In this document: positions 32,050 to 40,071 of the stretch, piece after piece
Layout of the letters: each line of letters begins with the position of its first letter
How positions within the stretch are numbered: the stretch's first letter is position 1
NCBI GenBank assembly: GCA_043803805.1
Contig: JAZDJP010000008.1
Location: 1 to 43,630, forward strand
Source of the DNA: JAZDJP01 sp043803805
GTDB lineage: Bacteria > Planctomycetota > JAZDJP01
DNA length: 43,630 nt
Direction: 5' to 3'
Position numbers and translations under genes: made by a program
Notes under the pieces: generated by a model
The model's database searches: none
What the model saw: the letters and a program-made list of their open reading frames with translations, nothing else
Told to the model about the DNA's origin: nothing

Positions 32050-33854
32050 GCCCCCGTCCTCCGCGCCGATGCCGCCACGCCCACCGCATCATCCTTCTTT
32101 TTCGTGTTTTCCTCCTCTTTCGTGTTTTCGTGGTATTTCTTGTAGTAAGTCTCGAATACCGCCTTGGCCACCGGCCCGGCAATGACGCCTCCGTGGCCCG
32201 AGTGTTCGACGACGGCGACCACGCATATTTCCGGACTCTCGTACGGTCCGTAGCCGGCGAACCAGGCATGGTCCGGACGATTCCCCCCCGCCTGGGCCGT
32301 CCCGGTCTTTCCCGCCACGTCAAATCCGTCAATCCGCAGGACGGATCCCGTCCCCCCCGTTTCGTGGACGACCTTCCAAAGCCCCTTCCTTACCACCTCG
32401 AGCGAGCGGATGTTAAAAGAGAGTTTGGGCAGTGTCGCCGGGGCCGGACGATGCTCGTTGGCGAGAAATGGCGTAATCAGGGTTCCCCCGTTGGCGACCG
32501 CGGCCATCATCCGGGCCACCTGGAGGGGTGTGACCAGAAGATTCCCCTGGCCGATGGAAATGTTGATGGTGTCCCCCTCGAACCAACCCTCCTTCCGCGC
32601 GGCCTTCTTCCATGCGGGCGTCGGCAGAAACCCCGGCTTCTCCCATGGCAGATCCACGCCGGTCTTCCGGCCGAAGCCAAAACGTTCGGCCCACGTGAGG
32701 AGATCATCCTTCCCGGCGGCCAGGCCCGCCTGATAAAAATATACGTTGCAGGAAACCTTGATGGCGTCCACAAGGTCCACCGTCCCGTGGACATTGTTGC
32801 ACTTGAATTCCCGGTTCCCGTGCCGGAAGGAACCGGCGCAGGTGTGGGTCGTCCCCTCACCGAGCCGATTGCCCTCCAGCCCGGCGAAGGCCACAACGAT
32901 CTTGAAGATGGAACCCGCGGGATACCCATCCCCCATGGCGCGGTTGAGGGCGGGTGCGGAAGGATCCCTGTTGAGGAAATCGGCCACGCCCCGTTTCACG
33001 GGCGGGACGAGGTCATTGAGGTTGAACGCCGGCCGGCTGGCCAAAACGAGAATCTCCCCGGTCCGGACGTCGAGCGCCACCACCGCGCCACCGCGGCCTT
33101 CGGGAAAACTCCCCTCCGCCGCGCGCTGAAGGTCGGCATCGAGGGTGAGCCGGAGCGGTTCCCCCGCCACCGGCGCAACTTCGCGATCCACCTTCCGGAG
33201 ACCATCCATCATGTCAATGACAAGCACCTTGCCCCCCCGGCGTCCCCGCAGGCGCTCCTCGCAGGCCCGCTCGATGCCCGTCCCTCCGATCATGTCTCCG
33301 CGGAAATATCCCTGTTCAAGATACTCCTTTTCGCGGGAGGCGGGGATTTTTGCCATATAACCGATGGCATGGGCGGCAAGAGCCCCGAACGGGTACCTCC
33401 GGACCGACCGCTCCTTCACGACAACGCCGGGGTATAGCTCCGCGTGTGTTTCCACCTCCGCCATGACGTTAAAGCCGACGTTCGAGGCCACGATCAAACT
33501 CTCACGATCCTCGTCAGCCGCCTCGCGTTCGACCGCGGCCTCCACGCGCTCGCGATCCTCCGCGTTCCACCCGATAACGTGCGCCAGACGCGCCAGGACC
33601 TCCGGCGTCCGGATGGCCTTGTGCGGGAAAAAGGAAATATCGAAGGCATAGTCGTCCCGGGCAAGTTCACGTCCGTCGCGATCGAGGATGGCTCCCCGCG
33701 GGGCGTCCGTTGTCAGGCGCCGCCGGATGCGCTCCTCGGACACGCGGCGGTAATGCCACCCGCAGATCCCCTGAAGATAGAAAAGTCGCATCTCGATCAC
33801 CCCGAGCATCAGGGCGATCAGTGTAAGAATGAGACCGATTCGGGGCTTGTGCAT
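32046..33854 (-). CDS. mrdA: Penicillin-binding protein 2 (elongation transpeptidase)
   Basis: The 602-residue class B PBP has one N-terminal membrane helix (residues 6-24), a pedestal/dimerisation region with RLTTDAPRGAILDRDGRELA, and a transpeptidase domain. Active-site motifs in order are SIFK (near 316), SCN (near 368) and KTG (in VAGKTGTAQAG, near 515). It cross-links peptidoglycan together with RodA. Sequence after the fold (from about residue 572) is a charged tail, HENTKEEENTKKKDD, encoded by a CACGAA-rich repeat and probably a read-through of an intergenic repeat rather than an ancestral part. The start at 33854 lies 1 base after the mreD stop. Confidence 0.95.
   Translation of the reverse strand: MHKPRIGLILTLIALMLGVIEMRLFYLQGICGWHYRRVSEERIRRRLTTDAPRGAILDRDGRELARDDYAFDISFFPHKAIRTPEVLARLAHVIGWNAEDRERVEAAVEREAADEDRESLIVASNVGFNVMAEVETHAELYPGVVVKERSVRRYPFGALAAHAIGYMAKIPASREKEYLEQGYFRGDMIGGTGIERACEERLRGRRGGKVLVIDMMDGLRKVDREVAPVAGEPLRLTLDADLQRAAEGSFPEGRGGAVVALDVRTGEILVLASRPAFNLNDLVPPVKRGVADFLNRDPSAPALNRAMGDGYPAGSIFKIVVAFAGLEGNRLGEGTTHTCAGSFRHGNREFKCNNVHGTVDLVDAIKVSCNVYFYQAGLAAGKDDLLTWAERFGFGRKTGVDLPWEKPGFLPTPAWKKAARKEGWFEGDTINISIGQGNLLVTPLQVARMMAAVANGGTLITPFLANEHRPAPATLPKLSFNIRSLEVVRKGLWKVVHETGGTGSVLRIDGFDVAGKTGTAQAGGNRPDHAWFAGYGPYESPEICVVAVVEHSGHGGVIAGPVAKAVFETYYKKYHENTKEEENTKKKDDAVGVAASARRTGA
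32099..32134. repeat. TTCGTG/CACGAA repeat inside the 3' end of the PBP2 gene
   Basis: TTCGTG on the plus strand begins at 32101, 32119 and 32127, separated by T/C-rich sequence. On the coding strand it reads CACGAA units in A-rich DNA and encodes the terminal HENTK-type residues of PBP2. Similar CACGAAA-type strings occur as intergenic repeats in other uncultured genomes, from memory. Confidence 0.55.
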
Positions 33855-33855
33855 G

Positions 33856-34341
33856 CTACAATTCCCGAACCCGTATGCCCCCCCCGTCGCGTTTCAGTCC
33901 CCATCCGGCGAAACGGAAGACAATCGGAACCAATACCATGGCCGCAATCGTCTCCCCCGCCACGAACCGGCCGGCCTTCCACGGACCGCACACCCGGAAT
34001 GCCTCGCCCGAGAATCCCAGGTAAAGCACCGCCGCGAGCAATGCCAGGATCGCTCCTGCCGCCGCCTGGGTGAGCGCGTGCCCCTGGAAGACGCGGGGAC
34101 CGAGCCGCTGCCCGGTGAGGCCGGCCGCGGTGAAGGCGAAGGCCCACGCCCCGAACGGCCCCACCGAAAGAAAATCCTTCACGAGTCCAAGGGCCGCGAA
34201 CGCCCAGACCGGCCAGCCGCGCAGGGCAACGACCGCCAGCATCGCCAGGAGGAAATCGGGCGCCGCGCCAAGCGGCCCCCGCGCACTCACAAGAACCGTC
34301 TGCAGGATGCCGGAAAGGGCGAGGACCGCGGCAAAGACCAT
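33856..34341 (-). CDS. mreD: Rod shape-determining protein MreD
   Basis: The 161-residue hydrophobic protein has five or six membrane helices, fitting MreD in size and position between mreC and the PBP2 gene. Useful landmarks are the early LSGILQTVLVS, PDFLLAMLAVVALRGWPV, and the conserved-looking GLVKDFLSVGPFGAWAFAFTAAGL. MreD is an integral component of the elongasome, but its sequence is poorly conserved, so position carries much of the assignment. The ATG at 34341 lies 3 bases after the mreC stop, with GAGGAGG in the 3' end of mreC as ribosome site. Confidence 0.88.
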   Translation of the reverse strand: MVFAAVLALSGILQTVLVSARGPLGAAPDFLLAMLAVVALRGWPVWAFAALGLVKDFLSVGPFGAWAFAFTAAGLTGQRLGPRVFQGHALTQAAAGAILALLAAVLYLGFSGEAFRVCGPWKAGRFVAGETIAAMVLVPIVFRFAGWGLKRDGGGIRVREL

Positions 34342-34344
34342 GGC

Positions 34345-35208
34345 TCACTCCTCCTCCGATGAATCGTGGAGATCCATCGGCGGGCGCCGCGCGCGGATCA
34401 CGGCCACGCTGTCCACGTCCATTCCCCGATAATCCAATTCCACAACGGGTCGGGGGACGGCGGCCCCAAACCGTTCGAAATCCACGATTTTCCCCAGGGC
34501 GATGCCCTCCGGGCAGTCCCCCCCGGACCCGGATGTCACCACCATATCCCCGTTGGCCGCCTGGAAGTCGCGGGGCAGATACTTGATGCGGCATCGCCCC
34601 CCCCCGATCCCTTCCAGAATACCCTCCTCCCGCGAGGACACCACTTTGACGCGCACCCGGCAGGCCGGATCGTCAATGGCCATGACGCGGCTGGCGAGGT
34701 ATCCCGACTCGGCGACCTTTCCCACAAGGTGCTCCCCCCATACGGCCAGATTCCCCGCCCCCACGCCGTGGCGCGTCCCGCGATCGATCTCGAAGGAATA
34801 CCGGAACGATGTGCTGTCCCGACCAAGAACAAGGGCCTTCGTCACGACATCCGCCGCGACGGCCCCGCCACCGGGGAAACGGGACTGGAACCGGGAAAGC
34901 CCATCGAGCTTGGACGTGAGAAACCGGATACGGTTCTCGTCACGGGCGCGAATCCCCTGGAGACGCGAGATCTCCTCCCGGAGACGGCGATTCTCCCTGT
35001 CGAGGCCCCCCCAGGAACGGGCAACGGGGCCGATCATGCGCCCGGCGGCGTCGCCCAGGGCGCTCCCGGCCACCGCCAGAGGCAGAGTCACCGTGAGAAA
35101 CATCCCCCGGAGTCCCGACGACACGCCCTGAGGAAGAAACAGCGCCACGCCCGCGAAGACCGCGAGAAACACCCCTCCGCGGAACCGGGAATCCAAAGTC
35201 GTCTTCAT
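34345..35208 (-). CDS. mreC: Rod shape-determining protein MreC
   Basis: The 287-residue product has the MreC layout: a short cytoplasmic N-terminus, a membrane helix (about 11-30), a periplasmic coiled coil (about 66-100, ENRRLREEISRLQGIRARDENRIRFLTSKL) and a beta-domain with DVVTKALVLGRDSTSFRYSFEIDRGTRHGV, LVGKVAESGYLASRVMAIDDPACRV and a late SGSGGDCPEGIALGKIV. It links MreB filaments to PBP2. Its ATG stands only 3 bases after the U-run of a terminator-like hairpin and has no Shine-Dalgarno sequence, which is unusual for an internal operon gene. Confidence 0.95.
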   Translation of the reverse strand: MKTTLDSRFRGGVFLAVFAGVALFLPQGVSSGLRGMFLTVTLPLAVAGSALGDAAGRMIGPVARSWGGLDRENRRLREEISRLQGIRARDENRIRFLTSKLDGLSRFQSRFPGGGAVAADVVTKALVLGRDSTSFRYSFEIDRGTRHGVGAGNLAVWGEHLVGKVAESGYLASRVMAIDDPACRVRVKVVSSREEGILEGIGGGRCRIKYLPRDFQAANGDMVVTSGSGGDCPEGIALGKIVDFERFGAAVPRPVVELDYRGMDVDSVAVIRARRPPMDLHDSSEEE

Positions 35209-35211
35209 AAC

Positions 35212-35240
35212 AAAAACCGCCCGTCGGAAGCGGGCGGTTT
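35212..35240 (-). terminator. Intrinsic terminator-like hairpin between mreB and mreC
   Basis: On the minus strand a perfect 9-bp GC-rich stem (AACCGCCCG pairing with CGGGCGGTT; plus-strand arms 35215-35223 and 35231-35239, loop 7) is followed directly by five Ts and then the mreC ATG. It would be expected to terminate or attenuate transcription after mreB. Confidence 0.75.
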
Positions 35241-35299
35241 ACCGATTGCCTTTTTCACGGGGACACGCCGCCATCATCCTGCCGGGTTGTCCGGCGGCG

Positions 35300-36367
35300 T
35301 CAGGACTCGTCAACGCCGCTTTCCAGAACCTTGTGCAGCAGATCCAGTTTCTCGAGAACGACACCCGTTCCCCGGGCCACCGCCGTTATCGGGTCGTCCG
35401 CCACCTTGACCGGAAGCCCCGTCTCCTTCGAAATCACCTTGTCCATCCCGCGAAGGAGCGAACTTCCCCCCGCCATGATGATGCCACGGTCCACAAGGTC
35501 CGCCGCAAGCTCCGGCGGGGTGCGTTCGAGCGTAAACTTCACGGCCTCGACGATGGCGTTCACCGGCTCTTTCAAGGCCTCCCGGATCTCCTCGGAGTTG
35601 ATGGTGGCCTGCCGGGGGAGTCCCGCGATGAGGTCCCGCCCCTTGACCACCATCGTGAGTTCCTTCTCAAGGGGGAAGGCCGACCCGATTTCAATTTTTA
35701 TGCGCTCGGCGGTGCGTTCCCCGATCATCAGGTTATAGGTGCGCTTCATGTACTGGACGATCGCATCGTCCATCTCGTCACCGGCCACCCGTATGCTCTC
35801 GGAGGTCACGATGCCCGCCAGTGAGATCACCGCCACCTCGGCCGTCCCGCCCCCGATGTCCACGATCATGTTGCCGATGGGCTCGGTGATGGGCATCCCC
35901 ACCCCAATAGCCGCCGCCATGGGCTCCTCGATGAGATACACCTCACGGGCCCCGGCGCGCTCGGCGGAATTGACCACCGCCCGGCGTTCCACCGCGGTAA
36001 TCCCGGAGGGGATGGCGATGACGACCCGCGGCCTCACTCCCCAGCTGCGCTTGTGGACCTTGTGGATGAAATAGGACAGCATCGCCTCCGTGATGTCGAA
36101 GTCGGCGATGACACCATCCTTCATCGGCCGGATGGCGACGATGTTGCCCGGGGTCTTCCCGAGCATCTCCTTGGCGATATTGCCGACGGCGGGTTCTGAT
36201 CCCGCCATCAGGACCTTGTTGGTGCCCTTCTTGACCGCGACGACGGAAGGCTCGCAGAGAACGATCCCCTGCCCCCGAACGCAGACAAGGGACGTCGCCG
36301 TCCCGAGATCGATCCCCATGTCGATGGAGAACATCCCGACCAGACGGTCGATCCAACGCATGATCAT
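35300..36367 (-). CDS. mreB: Rod shape-determining actin homologue MreB
   Basis: The 355-residue product is a bacterial actin. Seen: GIDLGTATSLVCVRGQGIVLCEPSVVAV (phosphate 1 loop), VGNIAKEMLGKTPGNIVAIRPMKDGVIADF, VIAIPSGITAVERRAV, IVDIGGGTAEVAVISLAGIV (phosphate 2), AGDEMDDAIVQYMKR, IGERTAERIKIEIGSA and RGIIMAGGSSLLRGMDKVI. It forms membrane-bound filaments that guide wall synthesis. The start may be ATG 36367 or ATG 36361, with AGG or GGAG upstream of each. The reading begins MIMRWIDRLVGMFS, a short amphipathic N-terminus like the membrane-binding helix of other MreBs. Folded leader sequences precede it and a terminator-like hairpin follows. Confidence 0.97.
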   Translation of the reverse strand: MIMRWIDRLVGMFSIDMGIDLGTATSLVCVRGQGIVLCEPSVVAVKKGTNKVLMAGSEPAVGNIAKEMLGKTPGNIVAIRPMKDGVIADFDITEAMLSYFIHKVHKRSWGVRPRVVIAIPSGITAVERRAVVNSAERAGAREVYLIEEPMAAAIGVGMPITEPIGNMIVDIGGGTAEVAVISLAGIVTSESIRVAGDEMDDAIVQYMKRTYNLMIGERTAERIKIEIGSAFPLEKELTMVVKGRDLIAGLPRQATINSEEIREALKEPVNAIVEAVKFTLERTPPELAADLVDRGIIMAGGSSLLRGMDKVISKETGLPVKVADDPITAVARGTGVVLEKLDLLHKVLESGVDES

Positions 36368-36401
36368 GACCTGATCTCCGAGGCGCGGTACGTGGACATT
36401 T

Positions 36402-36441
36402 GGAACGCGGTTCCGCGGGGAATGGGAATGAATCCCCGCGG
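36402..36441 (-). promoter_or_regulatory. Two overlapping hairpins in the leader just upstream of mreB
   Basis: Stem 1: CCGCGGGGA (36413-36421) with TCCCCGCGG (36433-36441), a perfect 9 bp, loop 11. Stem 2: GGAAC (36402-36406) with GTTCC (36410-36414), loop 3. The stems share bases 36413-36414, so they cannot both form completely. There is no U-tract, so this looks like an RNA processing or stability element rather than a terminator. Confidence 0.5.
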
Positions 36442-36445
36442 GGGG

Positions 36446-36607
36446 TTATCCGCCCTTCTCACCATAAAAGGAGTTATACCGCAGGTAGATCAGAACCATC
36501 CCGGCGATGACGAAAAGATTGGCCATGACAAGAAGCCACGTGTAAATGTCATTCTTCGGCCTCTCCTCCGCCGGCGCAACCGCGGGCTTCGCCTTGTCCA
36601 GGGCCAT
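36446..36607 (-). CDS. 53-residue single-pass membrane protein next to mreB
   Basis: This short gene has a good ribosome site (AGGAG, 6 bases before the ATG at 36607) and ends at a TAA at 36446-36448. Residues 1-20 are Lys/Pro/Ala/Glu-rich and polar (MALDKAKPAVAPAEERPKND), 22-41 form one membrane helix (YTWLLVMANLFVIAGMVLIY), and a short tail follows (LRYNSFYGEKGG). No family is recognised. It starts 9 bases after the stop of the coiled-coil gene and lies 78 bases before mreB in the same direction, so it is expressed with both. A small bitopic partner for the coiled-coil protein or the elongasome is plausible but is inference. Confidence 0.72.
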   Translation of the reverse strand: MALDKAKPAVAPAEERPKNDIYTWLLVMANLFVIAGMVLIYLRYNSFYGEKGG

Positions 36608-36616
36608 GGGAATCTC

Positions 36617-37504
36617 CTAGTAGAGGACGGTGGTGACCTTGTCGCCGCTGCGGATCTCGACTTCCTTGCCGTCCACCTGCTTCATCCTGTCGTGGACGGG
36701 CCGGGTTGCGGCCATGTTGGGGAGCACCCTCTCCACAAGCACCTCGCCCTTGTATTCGGGGCCGTCCTTGCCGGCGCCGTAGACGAAAAACACCATCCCC
36801 TCCTTCACCTTGTCGCGCGAACCGACCGCGATCATGACGAGGTCCGTGTCCGGCCGCACCGCCGACACGGCCGACTCGATGCGCGGCGTCTCGCCGGGCA
36901 CGGGATCCAGCGCGATGCCATACTGCTTGGCGATCTGCGCCAGCCGCCAGGTGCGGTCGTCAAGTTGCTCATTCGACTTCTGCAGGGCGCGCCTGAGGTC
37001 GCCGACGTCCTGCGACAACTTGTTATTCTCGGCATCAAGCACGATGTTGTGGTTATCGGACTCTTCCTTCTTGAGCTGGGCCTCATTAAGGTCGCGTTCA
37101 ACGGTGGCGATGCGGGCGGAAAGCCGGGCGTTCTTGTCCACTTCCTTCTTGTGAACATCAATCAGACTGTTGTGATCCACCTGGAGTTTGTCATGCTTGT
37201 TCTGCAGGTCGCGCTTGTCCGCGTCCAGCTTGATCTTGTCGTTGTTCAGAACCTTGATCTCGTCCTCCTTGTCCTGAAGGGCGACGTTCAGCTTGTCGAG
37301 ATCGGCCTTCAGCTTGACGATCTGCTCATCGTATTTTTTGGCCTGTTCCTCCTTTTCCTGCTTCAGCGTATCGTACTCCTTGACTTTGACCAGCGTCTTC
37401 GCCTTCCAGTCCTCCGCCGTTACAAAAAGGAGGGCCGCGATGCCGCAGTAGAACACGCTCAACACCAGGAGCAGAACCACAAAGATCTTGGAAACCGTGC
37501 TCAT
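36617..37504 (-). CDS. Membrane-anchored long coiled-coil protein upstream of mreB
   Basis: The 295-residue product has an N-terminal membrane helix (about 5-29, KIFVVLLLVLSVFYCGIAALLFV) and a continuous coiled coil (about 40-190) rich in Lys, Asp, Glu and Leu with many heptad-like stretches. A compact C-terminal domain (about 205-295) contains VMIAVGSRDKVKEGMVFFVYG...YKGEVLVERVLPNMAATRPV, resembling small beta-barrel domains that follow coiled coils in some surface or flagellar-assembly proteins. The topology is like MreC (helix, coiled coil, beta-domain), but the sequence is not MreC, which is encoded separately. The start at 37504 has AAGGGGGG upstream. Position suggests a cell-shape or wall-synthesis factor; function is unknown. 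Confidence 0.82.
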   Translation of the reverse strand: MSTVSKIFVVLLLVLSVFYCGIAALLFVTAEDWKAKTLVKVKEYDTLKQEKEEQAKKYDEQIVKLKADLDKLNVALQDKEDEIKVLNNDKIKLDADKRDLQNKHDKLQVDHNSLIDVHKKEVDKNARLSARIATVERDLNEAQLKKEESDNHNIVLDAENNKLSQDVGDLRRALQKSNEQLDDRTWRLAQIAKQYGIALDPVPGETPRIESAVSAVRPDTDLVMIAVGSRDKVKEGMVFFVYGAGKDGPEYKGEVLVERVLPNMAATRPVHDRMKQVDGKEVEIRSGDKVTTVLY

Positions 37505-37538
37505 GATGCCCCCCTTGAGATTCGGGCCGCCGAATTTG

Positions 37539-39080
37539 TCAGGATTCTGCCAAAACCCCCTTTTGAGTCAAGGAAATTCCGCAAAAAGCGATCGCTCCGG
37601 CCAGGACCCACAACCCTTCGATAATCTCCCCCCATGCCGCCCACGGAGATGGTCCTCCCGCGACCGGACGGGGAACGCGGACAAGTAACGTCCCTTCCAC
37701 CCGCCGATCCTCTCCGCCGGCCCCCCGCACCCGTTCCCGCACGACCCCCGCGGGCGCGATGAGGGCCGACACGCCGTCGTTCGTGACCCGAAGGACGGGC
37801 ATCCTCTGGGCGGCCGCCCCCACCGCCGCCATTCCCAGGTGCTGGTGGTGTTCGTCCCCGATCAGGTACCACGCTTCGTTGGACAGGTTCACGACGAACT
37901 CCGCCCCCAGCCGGCCGTATTCCCGGAGGATGTGGGGGAAAAGCCCCTCGTAGCAAATCACCACGCCGAACCGTCTCCCCTTTACCTCCAGGAGATTCCG
38001 CGGTCCGCCCCGCGAAAAATCCCCGACCTTCGGGAGAAGCCAGGCGACTTGGGGAAAAGGCGGAAATGACGGGATGTATTCTCCAAGGGGAACGAGATTC
38101 ACCTTGTCGTAGCGACCGAGGATCCCGCCCTCTCCGATAAGAAATGCCGAGTTCCGGAATTCGTTCCTTCCATCCGTTCCCCGCTCCACCGCCACCGCGC
38201 CAACGAGAAGGCTTCCGCCGGATTCCGCCGCGATACGCCGAAGACGATCAAGACGATCCGGATCCCGGTTCAACACCCCCGGGATCATGGTTTCCGGCCA
38301 GACGATGAGATCCGAGACCTTGCCGTTTCGGACGACAAATTCCTCCGTGAGGCGGCAGTACCGGCTGAAACATTCCTCCGCGGCGATGAACGACGGATCG
38401 TCCTTCATCGCCTGGGACACGTTCCCCTGCACCAGAAGAACGGCCAGATCCCCCTCTGCCGGCCGTGCGGCCCGGTAAAGGACAAGTCCTCCCAGAAGGA
38501 GACTTCCGAGGATGAATCCCGCGGCGCGGGCCCGCATCACCACGGGCCGCCATGCCCGGCGTTCCCGAAAAACCGCCGCCGCGTCCGCGGCCAGGCGATT
38601 CACCGCCGCGATCGCGGCGGAAATGCCGAACGGACCGGCAATCCCCCCCGCCACCAGCAACAACGGGAAACGGTGCTGGCTGGCCGCGAGCGGCGACCAG
38701 GGGAATCCCGTGAGGATGCGGAAACGAACCACCTCCAGGGCCACCCAACCCGCCGCGGCCGCGACGGGCGCCAGCCACGCGCCCCACCGCCCGCGCCATT
38801 CCCCGGCAAATGCCGCCCCGAACGCCGCAAAATAGAGCGCCCAGTAAACTGACAGAAGCCCCCACCCGGCCACCCCCGCCGGAATGATCCACATCAGATG
38901 AAGAAGCGCGAAGGAAAGCCCTGTGATAAAAAAAATCCCGCCGCGGACGTGCCACCGCTTGCCGCGGACGGCCAGGAGCGCCGGCGCCAGCGCCACCCAT
39001 CCGAGAAAACCGAAGTCAAGCGGAGGAAACGCGGCCCAGAGAAAAAGACCGGAAACGACGGCGAGGAGAATGGATATCAT
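37539..39080 (-). CDS. lnt: Apolipoprotein N-acyltransferase
   Basis: The 513-residue product has an N-terminal block of about six or seven membrane helices (residues 1-220) and a periplasmic nitrilase-like domain. The Glu-Lys-Cys triad is visible in VWPETMIPG, YDKVNLVPLGEYIP and VICYEGLFP. FPPLDFGFLGWVALAPALL and the mid segment RILTGFPWSPLAASQ also match Lnt. The enzyme adds the third acyl chain to lipoproteins, implying a diderm envelope. The ATG at 39080 shares a base with the stop of the preceding lipoprotein-like gene (TAATG) and has AGGTGAAG upstream; longer frames run into that gene. Confidence 0.95.
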   Translation of the reverse strand: MISILLAVVSGLFLWAAFPPLDFGFLGWVALAPALLAVRGKRWHVRGGIFFITGLSFALLHLMWIIPAGVAGWGLLSVYWALYFAAFGAAFAGEWRGRWGAWLAPVAAAAGWVALEVVRFRILTGFPWSPLAASQHRFPLLLVAGGIAGPFGISAAIAAVNRLAADAAAVFRERRAWRPVVMRARAAGFILGSLLLGGLVLYRAARPAEGDLAVLLVQGNVSQAMKDDPSFIAAEECFSRYCRLTEEFVVRNGKVSDLIVWPETMIPGVLNRDPDRLDRLRRIAAESGGSLLVGAVAVERGTDGRNEFRNSAFLIGEGGILGRYDKVNLVPLGEYIPSFPPFPQVAWLLPKVGDFSRGGPRNLLEVKGRRFGVVICYEGLFPHILREYGRLGAEFVVNLSNEAWYLIGDEHHQHLGMAAVGAAAQRMPVLRVTNDGVSALIAPAGVVRERVRGAGGEDRRVEGTLLVRVPRPVAGGPSPWAAWGEIIEGLWVLAGAIAFCGISLTQKGVLAES

Positions 39081-40060
39081 TACTTCACCTGGAACTTCAC
39101 CTCCGCCTTCGCACCCTTCTTTCCGATCTTGTCCTCCACGGAAACGCGAAGCACCCACTCCCCCGCCGTGAGTTCCGGCGGAACGGAAAATCCCGTCCCG
39201 AGGTTGAGATCCGTCAGTCGACACTTCGCCACATAATCCACCTCGGAGTATTTCGGGGCCGACCAGGCAATCTTCCCGGCGGCGTCCTCCACCGCCAGCC
39301 CCACATCGAGCGTCGTATGCCACTCCCCGGCGGACGTTTCCCGGGTGACGAAATTCACCACCTCGTTGTAGAGCAGGACCGGCTTCCCCCGGGCGAATAC
39401 GGGTTTTGGCACGGCCTGGTAGCGGCCGAACCCCTCGATATCCGTCGCAAAGACGGCGTTCCGAATCTCGAGGGGCGCCGCGCGCCTCACCTCGTCCTCC
39501 ACGTCGTCCAGAATCACCTCGGCCTCCTTCTGCATCCCGAGTTCATAGGCGGTGGCGAACTCGAGGAGGCGCGCCAGACGCCGCCGCGCCGGATCGCCGC
39601 CCGGGACGCCGCGGACGGCCTCGGCCTTTTCCGGCGATCCCGTGGCCAGATAAAAAACCCGAAGGAGACTGGCCGGCCAACCCTCGCCCGCCTTGCGGCG
39701 TTCAATATGCTTCAGGAGCGTCTCGGCATCCCCCTGGGTTTTCACCGCCGCGGCCAGAGTTTCCAGCGCCGGGGAGGCCGGAGGCGGAGCTTTCCCGGTG
39801 GCGTCCGGACGGGGCGCCGCGATTTCCGAAGGGGCGGGATTCTCCCGGGGCGTGACGGGGGATTTTTTCTCTCCCGGACGATAGTTGGCCAGCGCCTTCT
39901 CGTACTCCGCGAGCGGGTCCGGAACACCGGAGGATGGATTTTCCACCGCCGCGGGCGCCGGGGACGGCTTCGGGGATACCGACCGGCAGGCGGGGAAAAC
40001 CGGAAGAATCCCCGCCACGAGAGAAATCGCAAGCAGCCGCTGACGTGAAGCCATGGTCAT
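39080..40060 (-). CDS. Putative lipoprotein with conserved C-terminal beta-domain
   Basis: The 326-residue product has a hydrophobic signal (about 9-24) followed by Cys25 in VFPAC, a lipobox-like site with an unusual Phe at -3 (Leu is usual), then a Ser/Pro/Ala-rich linker (26-100). Residues 100-215 look helical. The C-terminal ~110 residues form a probable beta-sandwich (VFARGKPVLLYNEVVNFV, GEWHTTLDVGLAVEDAAGKIAW, LTAGEWVLRVSVEDKIGKK). Similar C-terminal domains occur in secreted planctomycete proteins, from memory. The start at 40060 (MTMASRQRLL) follows the upstream stop by 11 bases; ATG 40054 is also possible. It overlaps lnt by one base, consistent with lipid modification of its product. 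Function unknown. Confidence 0.7.
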   Translation of the reverse strand: MTMASRQRLLAISLVAGILPVFPACRSVSPKPSPAPAAVENPSSGVPDPLAEYEKALANYRPGEKKSPVTPRENPAPSEIAAPRPDATGKAPPPASPALETLAAAVKTQGDAETLLKHIERRKAGEGWPASLLRVFYLATGSPEKAEAVRGVPGGDPARRRLARLLEFATAYELGMQKEAEVILDDVEDEVRRAAPLEIRNAVFATDIEGFGRYQAVPKPVFARGKPVLLYNEVVNFVTRETSAGEWHTTLDVGLAVEDAAGKIAWSAPKYSEVDYVAKCRLTDLNLGTGFSVPPELTAGEWVLRVSVEDKIGKKGAKAEVKFQVK

Positions 40061-40071
40061 GGCCGCGTGGC

